A stretch of 40,728 nucleotides of DNA from JBELHR01 sp042091275 (GTDB lineage: Bacteria > Bacteroidota > Bacteroidia > Flavobacteriales > Flavobacteriaceae), in the NCBI GenBank assembly GCA_042091275.1, contig JBELHR010000018.1, forward strand, positions 1 through 40,728, given 5' to 3'. The notes beneath the pieces were generated by a model. That model saw only the letters and a list, made by a program, of their open reading frames with translations. It had not been told where the DNA came from and made no database searches. This document shows, piece after piece, positions 7,576-15,685 of this stretch. The translations under genes were made by a program, and so were the position numbers. Numbering within the stretch: position 1 is the first letter of the stretch; each line of letters begins with the position of its first letter.

Positions 7576-9060
7576 TTAAAGTCTGCTTAGAAAATGGTCT
7601 TTTTGTCTTTCGAAATTGAGCTTTTTTGTATCGTCAAATTTGTCATAGGTACGAACGAGCATGGATAATCTTGGGTTTTTTAAAAAAAAGTCTCGATGCT
7701 CTGTCATAAAACTCCAAAACAAGGCATCCCAAGTTTCTTGCCAAGGCCCTTTTTTATAATTACTCATTTTAAGGATATAGTTAGAGCCGCTTATATAGGG
7801 TTTACTTGCAAAAATTCCACCAGAAGCAAATTGGCTCATTTCATAAACATTGGGAACCATTACCCAATCGTAAGCATCTACGAAGAGCTCCATAAACCAG
7901 CGGTAAACCTCTTTTGGATCAAATTCGCAAAGAACCATAAAATTGCCTAAGATCATCAAGCGTTCGATATGGTGGCAATAGCCTGTTTTTAATACTTTTT
8001 TAATGGTATCGTCTATAGGTTCTATTCCGGTTTCACCCGTATAAAAGGACGGCGGAATGGGACGTGAAAAGTTCCAAAAGTTACCTGTTCGCATATCTAC
8101 AGATTTTATGCTATAGATGCCCCTAATAAATTCTCTCCACCCTGTTAATTGCCGGACAAAGCCTTCAAGTGAATTTATTGGGACCCCGTTTTTGTCCCCA
8201 AATTCAAGAGTTTGATTTATAACAAAATGAATATCTATCAATCCGTTGTTGAGCATAGGGCTTAAAACACTGTGGTTGAGAAAGACTTCCTCTTTTACTA
8301 TCGCATCTTCATAGGCTCCAAAGTCAGAAAAGCGAATTTCCAGAAACTCCTGAAACCACTTTTGACTAGATTTCCTGTCAAAAGGGTAAATAGGATTTGA
8401 ATCTAGTTGTCCAGGGTTATCTGAAAAATGCTTATTTGTATAAGCAAAGGCCTCATCCCAAACTGCATTTTTATCAGGGTGTTGGATTGCAGGGGGAATT
8501 TTATTTTTTGGATATTTTTTTCTGTTTTCGGCATCAAAAGTCCATTTACCGCCTTTTGGAGATTCTCTGTCTTGCTCCAAGAGCATATTCCTCAGGATTC
8601 TTTGCTGTTTGTAAAAGGTGGTTTGATAGAATTTCTTTTTTGAGGGCTTAAAGAAACTAGACAGATCTTCCGCGGTATTCAAAAACATTGGTGAATCTCT
8701 CAAAACCAATTCTAAGCCCGCTTTTTCGCAGGACTCTCGGAGTCGTTTTTCTAACCAAAAATCCGTAGGATCAATACATGTTATTTGCTTTACCCCATTT
8801 TTTGCTAGTACAGCGACATATTGACGAATATCGCTATCCGGTGAATTACTCTCGACGTAATTACTATCTAAATTATGAGAATATAATTCCTGCTGAAAGC
8901 TTTTCATAGAAGCCCTGTGAAAAGCAATCTTTTGTTTGGAGAATTTAAATTGCTGGAAGAATAGGTTTTCCTCGATGAGGTGAATGGAATCTACCTCCTC
9001 CAATATTGGATTTGGATAAAATAGTTGGTGGGGGAATATTATAGTTGCCGTTGGATTCAT
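7576..9060 (-). CDS. Photolyase/cryptochrome-related protein (PF04244) lacking Fe-S cysteines
   Basis: A 494-residue member of the deoxyribodipyrimidine photolyase-related family, whose studied members (FeS-BCP, such as PhrB) repair (6-4) photoproducts with FAD and a 4Fe-4S cluster. The family backbone is clear: FPHQLF at the start, then YCHHIERLMILGNF, DAYDWVMVPNVYEMSQFASGG and KPYISGSNYI near the C-terminus. The four cluster cysteines are missing. The usual YCxxC...CPFN loop is replaced by a short NYKKGPWQETWDALFW (434-449), and GIEPID stands where the first cysteine is expected. FAD use is therefore likely but the cluster is not. It ends a four-gene overlapping cassette, sharing ATGA with DUF2256. 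Confidence 0.9.
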   Translation of the reverse strand: MNPTATIIFPHQLFYPNPILEEVDSIHLIEENLFFQQFKFSKQKIAFHRASMKSFQQELYSHNLDSNYVESNSPDSDIRQYVAVLAKNGVKQITCIDPTDFWLEKRLRESCEKAGLELVLRDSPMFLNTAEDLSSFFKPSKKKFYQTTFYKQQRILRNMLLEQDRESPKGGKWTFDAENRKKYPKNKIPPAIQHPDKNAVWDEAFAYTNKHFSDNPGQLDSNPIYPFDRKSSQKWFQEFLEIRFSDFGAYEDAIVKEEVFLNHSVLSPMLNNGLIDIHFVINQTLEFGDKNGVPINSLEGFVRQLTGWREFIRGIYSIKSVDMRTGNFWNFSRPIPPSFYTGETGIEPIDDTIKKVLKTGYCHHIERLMILGNFMVLCEFDPKEVYRWFMELFVDAYDWVMVPNVYEMSQFASGGIFASKPYISGSNYILKMSNYKKGPWQETWDALFWSFMTEHRDFFLKNPRLSMLVRTYDKFDDTKKLNFERQKDHFLSRL

Positions 9061-9200
9061 TGTTCTTTTTTATTCATTCTACACCTTTTACTACAATATA
9101 ATACATTGTCCCAATCGCGTTCCCATTTCTTACGCCAATTAAAAGGCCTGTCACAGACAGGACAGATTTTAGAGTCTAAGATTTGATTTCTTTTTTGCAT
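9057..9200 (-). CDS. DUF2256 small zinc-binding protein
   Basis: A 47-residue protein below usual gene-calling size. Its four cysteines, C13-x2-C16 and C36-x3-C40, frame the conserved core RPFNWRKKWERDWD, as in DUF2256. This is probably one zinc site. The gene begins inside the end of the FAD-domain photolyase gene (25-base overlap) and its TGA overlaps the ATG of the PF04244 photolyase (ATGA), which speaks for translational coupling. As I recall, DUF2256 genes often sit beside cryptochrome or photolyase genes, but its function is unknown. A role in assembling or partnering the flavoprotein is a guess. Confidence 0.9.
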   Translation of the reverse strand: MQKRNQILDSKICPVCDRPFNWRKKWERDWDNVLYCSKRCRMNKKEQ

Positions 9201-10276
9201 TTGTTCCAAAATTTAAAAAAAGAGGGATAATACCCTTGAACGCTAAACATCCAATTCCGAGGTTCTTCTGTTCCAATATAGCCTCGATTGGAAGGATGTT
9301 CTTTAAAAATCACTTCCTCTTTTTCTATTAAGGGATATAAATCCACAAAATCCCCAATAAAAACTTGAACGTCGCTAATATTTTCCTTTAGAGCAAGAAC
9401 GAAGCTCATGACCTTTTCGCTGACGGGATATTTCTCAAACAATGAGGGTTCGAGAAGGAGTATTCGATTACAATCCGCGTCCTTATGCCATAAAGGATCT
9501 AAATTATAGAAATTATAAATTAGGGTTTTCTTTCCTTCTTGAATATAGATTTTGCTATCCATTTTCCTCAAAACGGTCTCCTTTTCAAAATGGACAAGGT
9601 CTCTCAAGGCGGGAGGAATATCCATATCGACTAAGTTTTCGTAACTCGTGTCCAAAAAGCTGTTCTTTTGGGCGCCCGAAAAGTATTTGTTGATATTATC
9701 TTGGTTGGCAAAGTACTTTTTGTTGGCATTTGAACCAGCGACCCACTGCCAGCTCAAAGCGTTTGAGGCCCAATCTCCGTCGAGGAGCAAGCTATACATC
9801 CATTTTGCTGGATTTGACCAGTGAGAGCCCCCGATATTACAGCATATAGAAGCCACATACATTCTCATGTGGTTATGCATATATCCTGTTTCCTTTAGAG
9901 AGACAATAGCCTGATCGACAGCTTGAATACCAGTTCTTGCTTCCACAATAGCGGCTGGGACTCCGTGATTTTTTATGTTGGGTTGGGTTCTTTTAAAATC
10001 TTGATCTATTGCGCTTCCTTTGGTTTTCCATATTTGTTGCCAATAGTCTCTCCAGGCGAGTTCTTGAACCAACTTCTCAATTTTATAAAAAGGAAGATTT
10101 AGAGATTTTAGATATTCAAAAACGGTAGCTGTGTCAATAACGCCACGAGAGATGTAGGGGCTGAGGTAAGTAATTGCTCCATTTTCAAAATTTCTCGTCT
10201 TTGCATACTTTTCGGGATTGATTTGTTCCATCCTCTTGAGTATTGAGTCGAAATCCGAAGGAAAGACAGGAATCAT
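9176..10276 (-). CDS. Photolyase-like flavoprotein with FAD-binding domain at the N-terminus
   Basis: A 366-residue protein that starts directly in the FAD-binding helical domain of DNA photolyases: YLSPYISRGVI (37-47), ELAWRDYW (72-79), TGIQAVDQAI...TGYMHNHMRMY (115-140) and DGDWASNALSWQWVAGSN (166-183). The usual N-terminal antenna domain (about 130-200 residues) is absent. Instead the C-terminal third (about 250-366) has alternating strands and helices, including RILLLEPSLF and DVQVFIGDF, which could be a photolyase-type alpha/beta domain moved to the C-terminus. Its start overlaps the DUF2805 stop (ATGA). Flavin binding is near certain; repair versus signalling is open. Confidence 0.88.
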   Translation of the reverse strand: MIPVFPSDFDSILKRMEQINPEKYAKTRNFENGAITYLSPYISRGVIDTATVFEYLKSLNLPFYKIEKLVQELAWRDYWQQIWKTKGSAIDQDFKRTQPNIKNHGVPAAIVEARTGIQAVDQAIVSLKETGYMHNHMRMYVASICCNIGGSHWSNPAKWMYSLLLDGDWASNALSWQWVAGSNANKKYFANQDNINKYFSGAQKNSFLDTSYENLVDMDIPPALRDLVHFEKETVLRKMDSKIYIQEGKKTLIYNFYNLDPLWHKDADCNRILLLEPSLFEKYPVSEKVMSFVLALKENISDVQVFIGDFVDLYPLIEKEEVIFKEHPSNRGYIGTEEPRNWMFSVQGYYPSFFKFWNKCKKEIKS

Positions 10277-10545
10277 CTTTTGCTAACTTTGTTTTGACTG
10301 ATAGATCTCTGTCTACTGCATTTAAAGCGAGTTATATCGTCTGGTCTTTTTTTGAGGTGTTTCTTGCTGACTCCGCTGTGCACTCTCTTTCTCCAGAGCT
10401 TAAAAGAGCTCTCCTTTAAGGAGCGTCTCATATGTTGTATGATTTCTCTTTCAGTAAGCCCAAATTGAAAACGAATTGCTTCAAAAGGAGTTCTATCCTC
10501 CCAAGCCATCTCTATAATTCTATCTGCTTGTCTATCTGTCAACAT
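10273..10545 (-). CDS. DUF2805/TIGR03643 family protein
   Basis: A 90-residue basic protein matching the DUF2805 (TIGR03643) family: the DRIIEMAWEDRTPFEAI block (8-24), FGLTEREIIQHMRR (28-41) and SSFKLWRKRV (46-55), with a Lys/Arg-rich tail. The first part looks like a helix-turn-helix, so nucleic-acid binding is plausible but unproven. It is the first gene of the photolyase cassette and overlaps the next by four bases. It lies 45 bases after the acetyltransferase stop with no clear promoter box between, so it may be read through from there. Confidence 0.88.
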   Translation of the reverse strand: MLTDRQADRIIEMAWEDRTPFEAIRFQFGLTEREIIQHMRRSLKESSFKLWRKRVHSGVSKKHLKKRPDDITRFKCSRQRSISQNKVSKR

Positions 10546-10590
10546 TATTTTTTCTTTTATGTCGCAAAAAAGCCGTCATTACTTACAATC

Positions 10591-11118
10591 TTAAGGAGAG
10601 GATCGCTTTATTTCATAAAAGTTGCAGAGACTGCCTTCAAAAGTGAATTGCTCGGTAAAAGACATTCCAATTTTTGTGAGAATTTTATTAGAAGCTAGAT
10701 TCAAAACATCTGCTGCCGCACAGATAGTTTCCAGGCCTAAATCAGTAAACCCAAAGTCCAAAACAGCCTCAGCGGTTTCGGTTCCAATCCCTTTGCCCCA
10801 ATGTTTCGTTTTTAATCTATAACCCAGGTCGTAATACGTTCTGTCGGGACGCAAGCCACTCTCTAGTTTAAGTCCGGACCAACCTATAAAGTCACCATTA
10901 GATTTATCAATAATGGCGACTCTACCTAGATTGTTATCGCGGTATTGACTTTGGATATATTCGATAATTTCTCTGGCCTCTTCAAGGCTCGAAATAATTT
11001 TATTATCCAAATATTTATGCACGAGAGGATCTGAATCCAGCTCGAGAATATCTTCTGCATCCGACATCTCAATTGGCCGGAGCAAGAATCTGTCGGTTTC
11101 TATCGTAGTGGTAAACAA
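10591..11118 (-). CDS. GNAT N-acetyltransferase, RimJ/RimL-like
   Basis: A 175-residue acetyltransferase of the RimJ/RimL type. TDRFLLRPIEMSDAEDIL is the first strand and helix, KHWGKGIGTETAEAV (about residues 104-118) is the acetyl-CoA loop, and NLASNKILTKIGM is the usual C-terminal motif. The protein reads well from a TTG codon at 11118; there is no ATG before the conserved first strand, so TTG is taken as the start. The substrate cannot be predicted: relatives acetylate ribosomal proteins, other protein N-termini, or small amines. Confidence 0.85.
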   Translation of the reverse strand: MFTTTIETDRFLLRPIEMSDAEDILELDSDPLVHKYLDNKIISSLEEAREIIEYIQSQYRDNNLGRVAIIDKSNGDFIGWSGLKLESGLRPDRTYYDLGYRLKTKHWGKGIGTETAEAVLDFGFTDLGLETICAAADVLNLASNKILTKIGMSFTEQFTFEGSLCNFYEIKRSSP

Positions 11119-11132
11119 AGAAGATCTAATTA

Positions 11133-11561
11133 TTATTGCTTGATCACGGTAACTTGGGTAACACTTTTTGGTACTTCAAAAATCACAAAAGTATTGGCCT
11201 TGAAGGTAGATCCTGGCCTTTCGTTCACAGTATAGATTATCATACAGGAGGTTCCTGTGGCAGTTGCTGAAATAACTTCAATCTCTTTTAAAGCTCCATT
11301 TACTTCAACTATTTCAGCTGCGTAAAAGTACTTGTCGAAATCTAATTCCGTTATGGTATTTGTCATGGTTTTACCGATGCCAAAGTACTTTTCAAAGGTT
11401 TCTCGATCTCGTATTTGTAGTGATTTTGGAGTTTTGTCAATAGTGACATCATTTCTTAAGAAGTATCCTTCTAGTTGTTTTAATTCCATAGATTTTGAAT
11501 TTTGGGTGCAGGCACTTAAAAAAAGTACGAAAGCCACTGCGAAAAGGGATTTGATTTTCAT
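11133..11561 (-). CDS. Small lipoprotein of unknown function
   Basis: A 142-residue protein with a lipoprotein signal ending in the lipobox LSAC (Cys18), so it should be lipidated and held in an envelope membrane. The mature part is short, beta-rich and has one further cysteine (in TGTSCMI). No family is recognised. It lies 17 bases after the META-domain lipoprotein gene and 14 before the acetyltransferase, probably in the same unit. Confidence 0.78.
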   Translation of the reverse strand: MKIKSLFAVAFVLFLSACTQNSKSMELKQLEGYFLRNDVTIDKTPKSLQIRDRETFEKYFGIGKTMTNTITELDFDKYFYAAEIVEVNGALKEIEVISATATGTSCMIIYTVNERPGSTFKANTFVIFEVPKSVTQVTVIKQ

Positions 11562-11578
11562 GATTTTTTTGTTTTTGG

Positions 11579-12604
11579 TTAGTCTACCTTCTTGAAAGAG
11601 ATTAATTCTCTAGAGTTCACATCGTAAAAAGTCAACTTTAAGTCCCCTATTTTATAAGAAGCAACCTCGCTCATTGCTGCATTAAAATTAGAAGAGTCTG
11701 TCATGTCGACACACATCTTTTTAGTACCCATCAAAGGTCCAAACTTTAGATTAGACGAGTCTATTTCAGAGATGGAACCTCTGTAGTTATTACAACCATC
11801 AGATCCCAATACAGACTTGGAGCCTAGGTTGATTTCAATATTAGGAGCGTTATCTGGATTGACTAATTTTTTCTTTTTTATTTCAGTTACCACCCAAATA
11901 TCGTTAAGAGTCATAGCTGGATTTGGGTTGTTTTTTACAAAAACCATTTTACCAGACTCTCCTTCTTTAGAAAGAATAAGTTGTGCTTCAGTAACTTCGT
12001 AGTTTAAGTCCCCGGACAGGAATGCAACAAAAGCATTTTCTAGTTGGAAGTTTGGACACATTTTTCTCGTCATCGCAAATTCACCAAAAGCGATACTGCT
12101 ATCGCTCAAGCTGGATATTTGTCCTGACAAATTATTACACCCCGAAAACCCGGAGGCGTTTCCGTTTTTGGCATTAATTTTTAGAGAAGGTAAAGTCATT
12201 TCGGTATTGACCTCAACGCCTTGAAAGTCGTTTAAAATCCAATTCTGAGACAGTGCTTGGAAATAATCTTGTTTCTCCTCGATAACTTGAACTAAAGTAT
12301 ATTCCAAAGAAGAAGCATCTGCAGGCACAGCCTCAGCTTCTAAAGTCTTTACAGAAACCTCTATTTTCTGAAGTTTTCCTTCTTTAAAATCGAATCCCTC
12401 AATGGAGTTGTAGAAAAGCTCCCAAGAAGCGTCGTCAAAAGAGTTGGATTTATTTACTTGGAGACAATTCATTTTGCCAGCTCCGGCACTACAAGGTGTT
12501 TTGGTTCCAGCGACCCAAAAGATTTGGGTTTCGGTTGTTTTAGTACAAGAATTTAGCATAAGAGTTAAGAAGAAAAAAAGGGTGAGAATTGATTTGGTTT
12601 TCAT
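11579..12604 (-). CDS. Lipoprotein with DUF4377 and two META (HslJ-like) domains
   Basis: A 341-residue lipoprotein (lipobox LNSC, Cys20). After a DUF4377-like N-terminal part (about 25-115, with WVAGTKTPC and MNCLQV), two META domains follow in tandem. The first carries GFSGCNNLSG and MTRKMCP, the second GSDGCNNYRG and GTKKMCV; each has the paired cysteines typical of HslJ-type domains. HslJ is an E. coli heat-inducible envelope protein linked to novobiocin resistance. The role here is probably envelope-related, but no reaction is implied. Confidence 0.87.
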   Translation of the reverse strand: MKTKSILTLFFFLTLMLNSCTKTTETQIFWVAGTKTPCSAGAGKMNCLQVNKSNSFDDASWELFYNSIEGFDFKEGKLQKIEVSVKTLEAEAVPADASSLEYTLVQVIEEKQDYFQALSQNWILNDFQGVEVNTEMTLPSLKINAKNGNASGFSGCNNLSGQISSLSDSSIAFGEFAMTRKMCPNFQLENAFVAFLSGDLNYEVTEAQLILSKEGESGKMVFVKNNPNPAMTLNDIWVVTEIKKKKLVNPDNAPNIEINLGSKSVLGSDGCNNYRGSISEIDSSNLKFGPLMGTKKMCVDMTDSSNFNAAMSEVASYKIGDLKLTFYDVNSRELISFKKVD

Positions 12605-12670
12605 AGGTAGTCTGTTTCAGTATTGTGATTAAATATAAGATTTAATAATTTATCTTGAATATGCAGATGT

Positions 12671-13459
12671 TTAAATAGTCAGTATTCCTTCTGAATAGGT
12701 AGCGGCTCGACCACTTACAATTACATTTTGATCGGTGTCTTCACAGGCGAGTTCGCCTCCTCTCTCGGATAATTGTTTGGCGAGGAGCTTTTTTTTCTGC
12801 AATCGTTCTGACCAATATGGGGTTAAAGTACAATGCGCTGATCCAGTAACAGGATCTTCTAATATGCTGGCTTGTGGTGTGAAAAATCGAGATACAAAAT
12901 CCACTTCGAGTCCAGGAGCAGTTATTATTAGACCACCTGTTCCAAAATCCATCTCGTTGAAGATTACTCTGTCGATTTGGATATTTTCAACGCTGTGTTG
13001 ATCTTTGAAAACCAACATAAAATCTCTAGATTTATAGACCTCATCTGGTTGAATGTTCAATGCATTTTTCAGTTGTTCGCCCAAATTACAGGCTTTTCCT
13101 TTTCGCCTAGGCAAGGTCATCTGATAAAATACATCTTTATAGTCAACTGACAATTCTCCACTAGCTGTTTCGAATGTAATGGGCCAGCTTATATCTCGAA
13201 AATATTCTTTAATAATATGAGCAGTAGCGAGTGTTGCATGTCCACAGAGATCCATTTCCAATTCTGGAGTAAACCAACGAAGTGCAAAGCGGCTATTCGA
13301 CTTTTTTATAAAAAAAGCAGTTTCAGGTACCGCATTCTCTCTGCTAATTTTCAGCATATTTTCTTCAGAAAGCCAATCGTCGAGTGGAATTACGCAAGCA
13401 GGATTACCTGAAAAAGGGTCGCTCGTAAAAGCGCTAACCTTATAGATGGATTTTGCCAT
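12671..13459 (-). CDS. PhzF family isomerase/epimerase
   Basis: A 262-residue PhzF-like protein with the diaminopimelate-epimerase fold in two halves. The N-terminal FTSDPFSGNPACV is the family signature. Glu46 in AVPETAFF corresponds to the catalytic acid of PhzF. DLCGHATLATAH (71-82) and DPVTGSAHCTL carry the paired loops of the active site. PhzF isomerises an intermediate in phenazine synthesis, but no other phenazine gene is present, so this is one of the many stand-alone members of unknown substrate. It follows YbjQ by 20 bases. Confidence 0.92.
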   Translation of the reverse strand: MAKSIYKVSAFTSDPFSGNPACVIPLDDWLSEENMLKISRENAVPETAFFIKKSNSRFALRWFTPELEMDLCGHATLATAHIIKEYFRDISWPITFETASGELSVDYKDVFYQMTLPRRKGKACNLGEQLKNALNIQPDEVYKSRDFMLVFKDQHSVENIQIDRVIFNEMDFGTGGLIITAPGLEVDFVSRFFTPQASILEDPVTGSAHCTLTPYWSERLQKKKLLAKQLSERGGELACEDTDQNVIVSGRAATYSEGILTI

Positions 13460-13479
13460 AATTTTTTGAAGTGAAGTTC

Positions 13480-13800
13480 TCAGTCAAATCGGATAGCTGT
13501 TCCTGACGCTGTAACCATTATCATACCTCCATTTGGACCAATTGTTTCGTAGTCTAAATCTATACCCACAACGGCATCGGCTCCTCTTTGATGTGCCATT
13601 TCCTCTAGTTCTTTAAGAGCAGTATCTTTCGCTTCTCGCAGCACTTGTTCATAAGACCCAGATCTACCTCCAACGATATCTCTAATTCCAGCAAAAAAGT
13701 CTTTAAAAATATTCGCTCCGATAATAGTTTCTCCGGTTACAATTCCTAAATAGGTTTTGGCAGGTCTGTTTTCTATATTATTTGTAGTGGTTAAAATCAT
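13480..13800 (-). CDS. YbjQ/UPF0145 family protein
   Basis: A 106-residue protein of the YbjQ (DUF74) family, small pentamer-forming proteins of unknown function sometimes labelled heavy-metal binding. Its hallmarks are the GIVTGETIIGANIFKD block (19-34), RDIVGGRSGSYE (40-51) and GADAVVGIDLDYE, with a C-terminal MVTASGTAIRF. Length and motif order are normal. It lies between the bestrophin paralogue (28 bases) and PhzF (20 bases), which suggests one unit without implying a shared function. Confidence 0.93.
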   Translation of the reverse strand: MILTTTNNIENRPAKTYLGIVTGETIIGANIFKDFFAGIRDIVGGRSGSYEQVLREAKDTALKELEEMAHQRGADAVVGIDLDYETIGPNGGMIMVTASGTAIRFD

Positions 13801-13828
13801 TTGTATATTTTTTAATTTAAGTTTACTT

Positions 13829-14887
13829 TTAAAATTGAACTCCTGATTGATCTTTAAGAACAGGAGGAATCTCTTCTTTATTTTCTCCTAAATTTTGTCT
13901 CAAATCAATTTCAATACCTCTTGATATTGTCGAGATTGGTACATCATTAGCCGTTCCTTCAAAAGGGTTTTCTCCCGTTCTACCTATGCGCTCCATGGTG
14001 TGAAAAATCCATGCGATTGCGATATAAATTGGAATAGAAAACCAAATAAAGAACTCTCCCAATAGAGGGTGGTTATCTTTGATGACGTCACCGATATCCA
14101 CAAACTGTGGAATCATAGCCATGGGTAGAAAAAGCAATAAAACCCACATAAAATAACGGTTCAAGGATGCGTATTGTCGGGGATAAGGGAAGTTTTTTAT
14201 CCGTTCTGTTTTCCCTTGTAGATTAAACAACTCTTTTATCAATCCTTCCATTTCTAAGAAGGAAAACTCCCAAAGAATTCCATCATTTTTTAATTTTTTT
14301 AAGTGATGAGACTGCAAATACAAAAGAGCAGTTTGATGGTTGCTCTTAGACATGGTATAGTCCATATCTTCTTCAGATAGATATGGGGACATATCCGTTT
14401 TTACATCAATCTCTCTTTCTGGAGGAAAAATACCCCATTCTCTGTTTGTCTTATGACGGTTTGTAGTCTCCCAAGGCTTGCCTTGACGCATAGCATGTCT
14501 CAATGCAGTCATCCAAGCAATATGGCGATACGTAAGTACTTTTATTTCCTCTTGAAGTTTTTTATTGGATTCTGGATCTCCCTTGTCCTGAGGGTTTTCA
14601 ATCATATCTTGGGCAAACACACCAAAAGTTCTGGAGGTATTTACTATTCCACCCCATATTTTTCTGGCTTCCCAAATTCTGCTGTAAACCGAATTATTTT
14701 GAAAACCAATCATAAAGGCAACCGCAGTACCAATCAGCGCCATTGGAGTCCAAGGTATGGTAAACCAATGAAGGTTCAAAAAATGGTAAATGGATACCCA
14801 AAGTACAATATAGAACACAAACCAAAGTGTCTCGAATCGAGTCCACCTAGCCATATCTTTTAAACCATATACTTTACCTGTATACAT
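13829..14887 (-). CDS. Bestrophin-like anion channel family protein (second copy)
   Basis: A 352-residue paralogue of the channel at 161-1222, similar along its whole length: PWTPMALIGTAVAF, then GFQNNSVYSRIWEARKIWGG (57-76 region), FPYPRQYASL and a final NDVPISTISRGIEIDLRQ. Four membrane segments lie in two pairs around a helical cytosolic middle. Both copies have Gln in GFQNN where many bacterial bestrophins have Arg (GFR-N). It is probably first in a unit with YbjQ and PhzF. Ion selectivity and gating cannot be told from sequence. Confidence 0.88.
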   Translation of the reverse strand: MYTGKVYGLKDMARWTRFETLWFVFYIVLWVSIYHFLNLHWFTIPWTPMALIGTAVAFMIGFQNNSVYSRIWEARKIWGGIVNTSRTFGVFAQDMIENPQDKGDPESNKKLQEEIKVLTYRHIAWMTALRHAMRQGKPWETTNRHKTNREWGIFPPEREIDVKTDMSPYLSEEDMDYTMSKSNHQTALLYLQSHHLKKLKNDGILWEFSFLEMEGLIKELFNLQGKTERIKNFPYPRQYASLNRYFMWVLLLFLPMAMIPQFVDIGDVIKDNHPLLGEFFIWFSIPIYIAIAWIFHTMERIGRTGENPFEGTANDVPISTISRGIEIDLRQNLGENKEEIPPVLKDQSGVQF

Positions 14888-14934
14888 TCTGAACTATTTT
14901 AAATTAATACTAGGAAAGGTATTAAAAATTCTCT

Positions 14935-15596
14935 TTAAAATCGCTTTCCAAGAGTCAATCCTAATCGAGGATAGACTTGACCATTCGATTTTAAGAGATT
15001 TCTTCCTAAACCGGCATAAATGTCAAAGACAAAACCTGAAGTTGTGATAAATTTACTTCCCACGGCAATCCCCAAACCAAATCCAAATTTGTTTTCCTCG
15101 TTTTCATTATAATACGAGTAGTCAGATTCGTAGGTATAAAATGCAGTATTTGCTTCAATAAAGAATCCGGCACCGCGTTTGTNNNNNNNNNNNNNNNNNN
15201 NNNNNNNNNNNNNNNNNNNNNNNNNNNNNNNNNNNNNNNNNNNNNNNNNNNNNNNNNNNNNNNNNNNNNNNNNNNNNNNNNNTCGTAGGTATAAAATGCA
15301 GTATTTGCTTCAATAAAGAATCCGGCACCGCGTTTGTTTCCAAAGAAGAATCTATAGTAAGGAATTAATTCAAATTTTAGATTCCAAACATCTTCGTCAA
15401 AAGAGAGGCCTGTTGAAACTCCTATCGAGGATTCGTCAGATAAAATTCTTTCATAAGAAAACTCTACGAGACCCGATAGAAGATAAGCTGCGTTGAGCTT
15501 GAATTCATTAGACTTATCGAATTGATTTGGTGTTTCTTGAGCGAAACTCGATGCGAAAGCCCCTAAAAAAAGGGCTAATAAAAATGGTTTTTTCAT
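14935..15596 (-). CDS. Small outer-membrane beta-barrel protein (split by a false gap)
   Basis: A signal peptide (cleavage after SSFAQ) leads to an outer-membrane beta-barrel-like protein with alternating aromatic strands (FSYERIL, YYRFFFGNKRGAGFFIEANTAFYTY). A 100-N run lies inside it, flanked by identical 55-base copies. Removing the N plus one copy gives one open frame of 168 residues ending in LGLTLGKRF at 14935, a C-terminal Phe typical of barrels. Reading through the N instead gives a frameshifted tail. It resembles short DUF3575-type or porin-family proteins. Its ligand or role is unknown. Confidence 0.82.
15128..15337. other. Assembly gap (N 15183-15282) flanked by a 55-bp duplicate
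   Basis: The 55 bases at 15128-15182 recur without change at 15283-15337 on the other side of exactly 100 N. This is what results when two contigs overlapping by one k-mer (k = 55) are scaffolded instead of merged. Collapsing the copies restores the gene, so the gap is probably not real. Confidence 0.92.
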
Positions 15597-15685
15597 GGTA
15601 GAAGGTTATTTATAATTAATCTAAACTAGTGCTTTTAAAGCCGCAAGTTGTTATCGTAATGTTAATTTTCTAGTCTTAATGCAAT

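Noticed and set aside
12671..13459. Phenazine biosynthesis cluster suggested by PhzF
   Set aside because: No other phz gene is present; isolated PhzF-like proteins are common.
14453..14863. Open frame of 136 codons on the plus strand inside the second bestrophin gene
   Set aside because: Antisense shadow of conserved coding sequence.
15128..15337. A real tandem repeat of 55 bp
   Set aside because: The copies flank exactly 100 N, the same length recurs at 33338-33547, and collapse restores reading frames in both genes, so an assembly artefact is far likelier.
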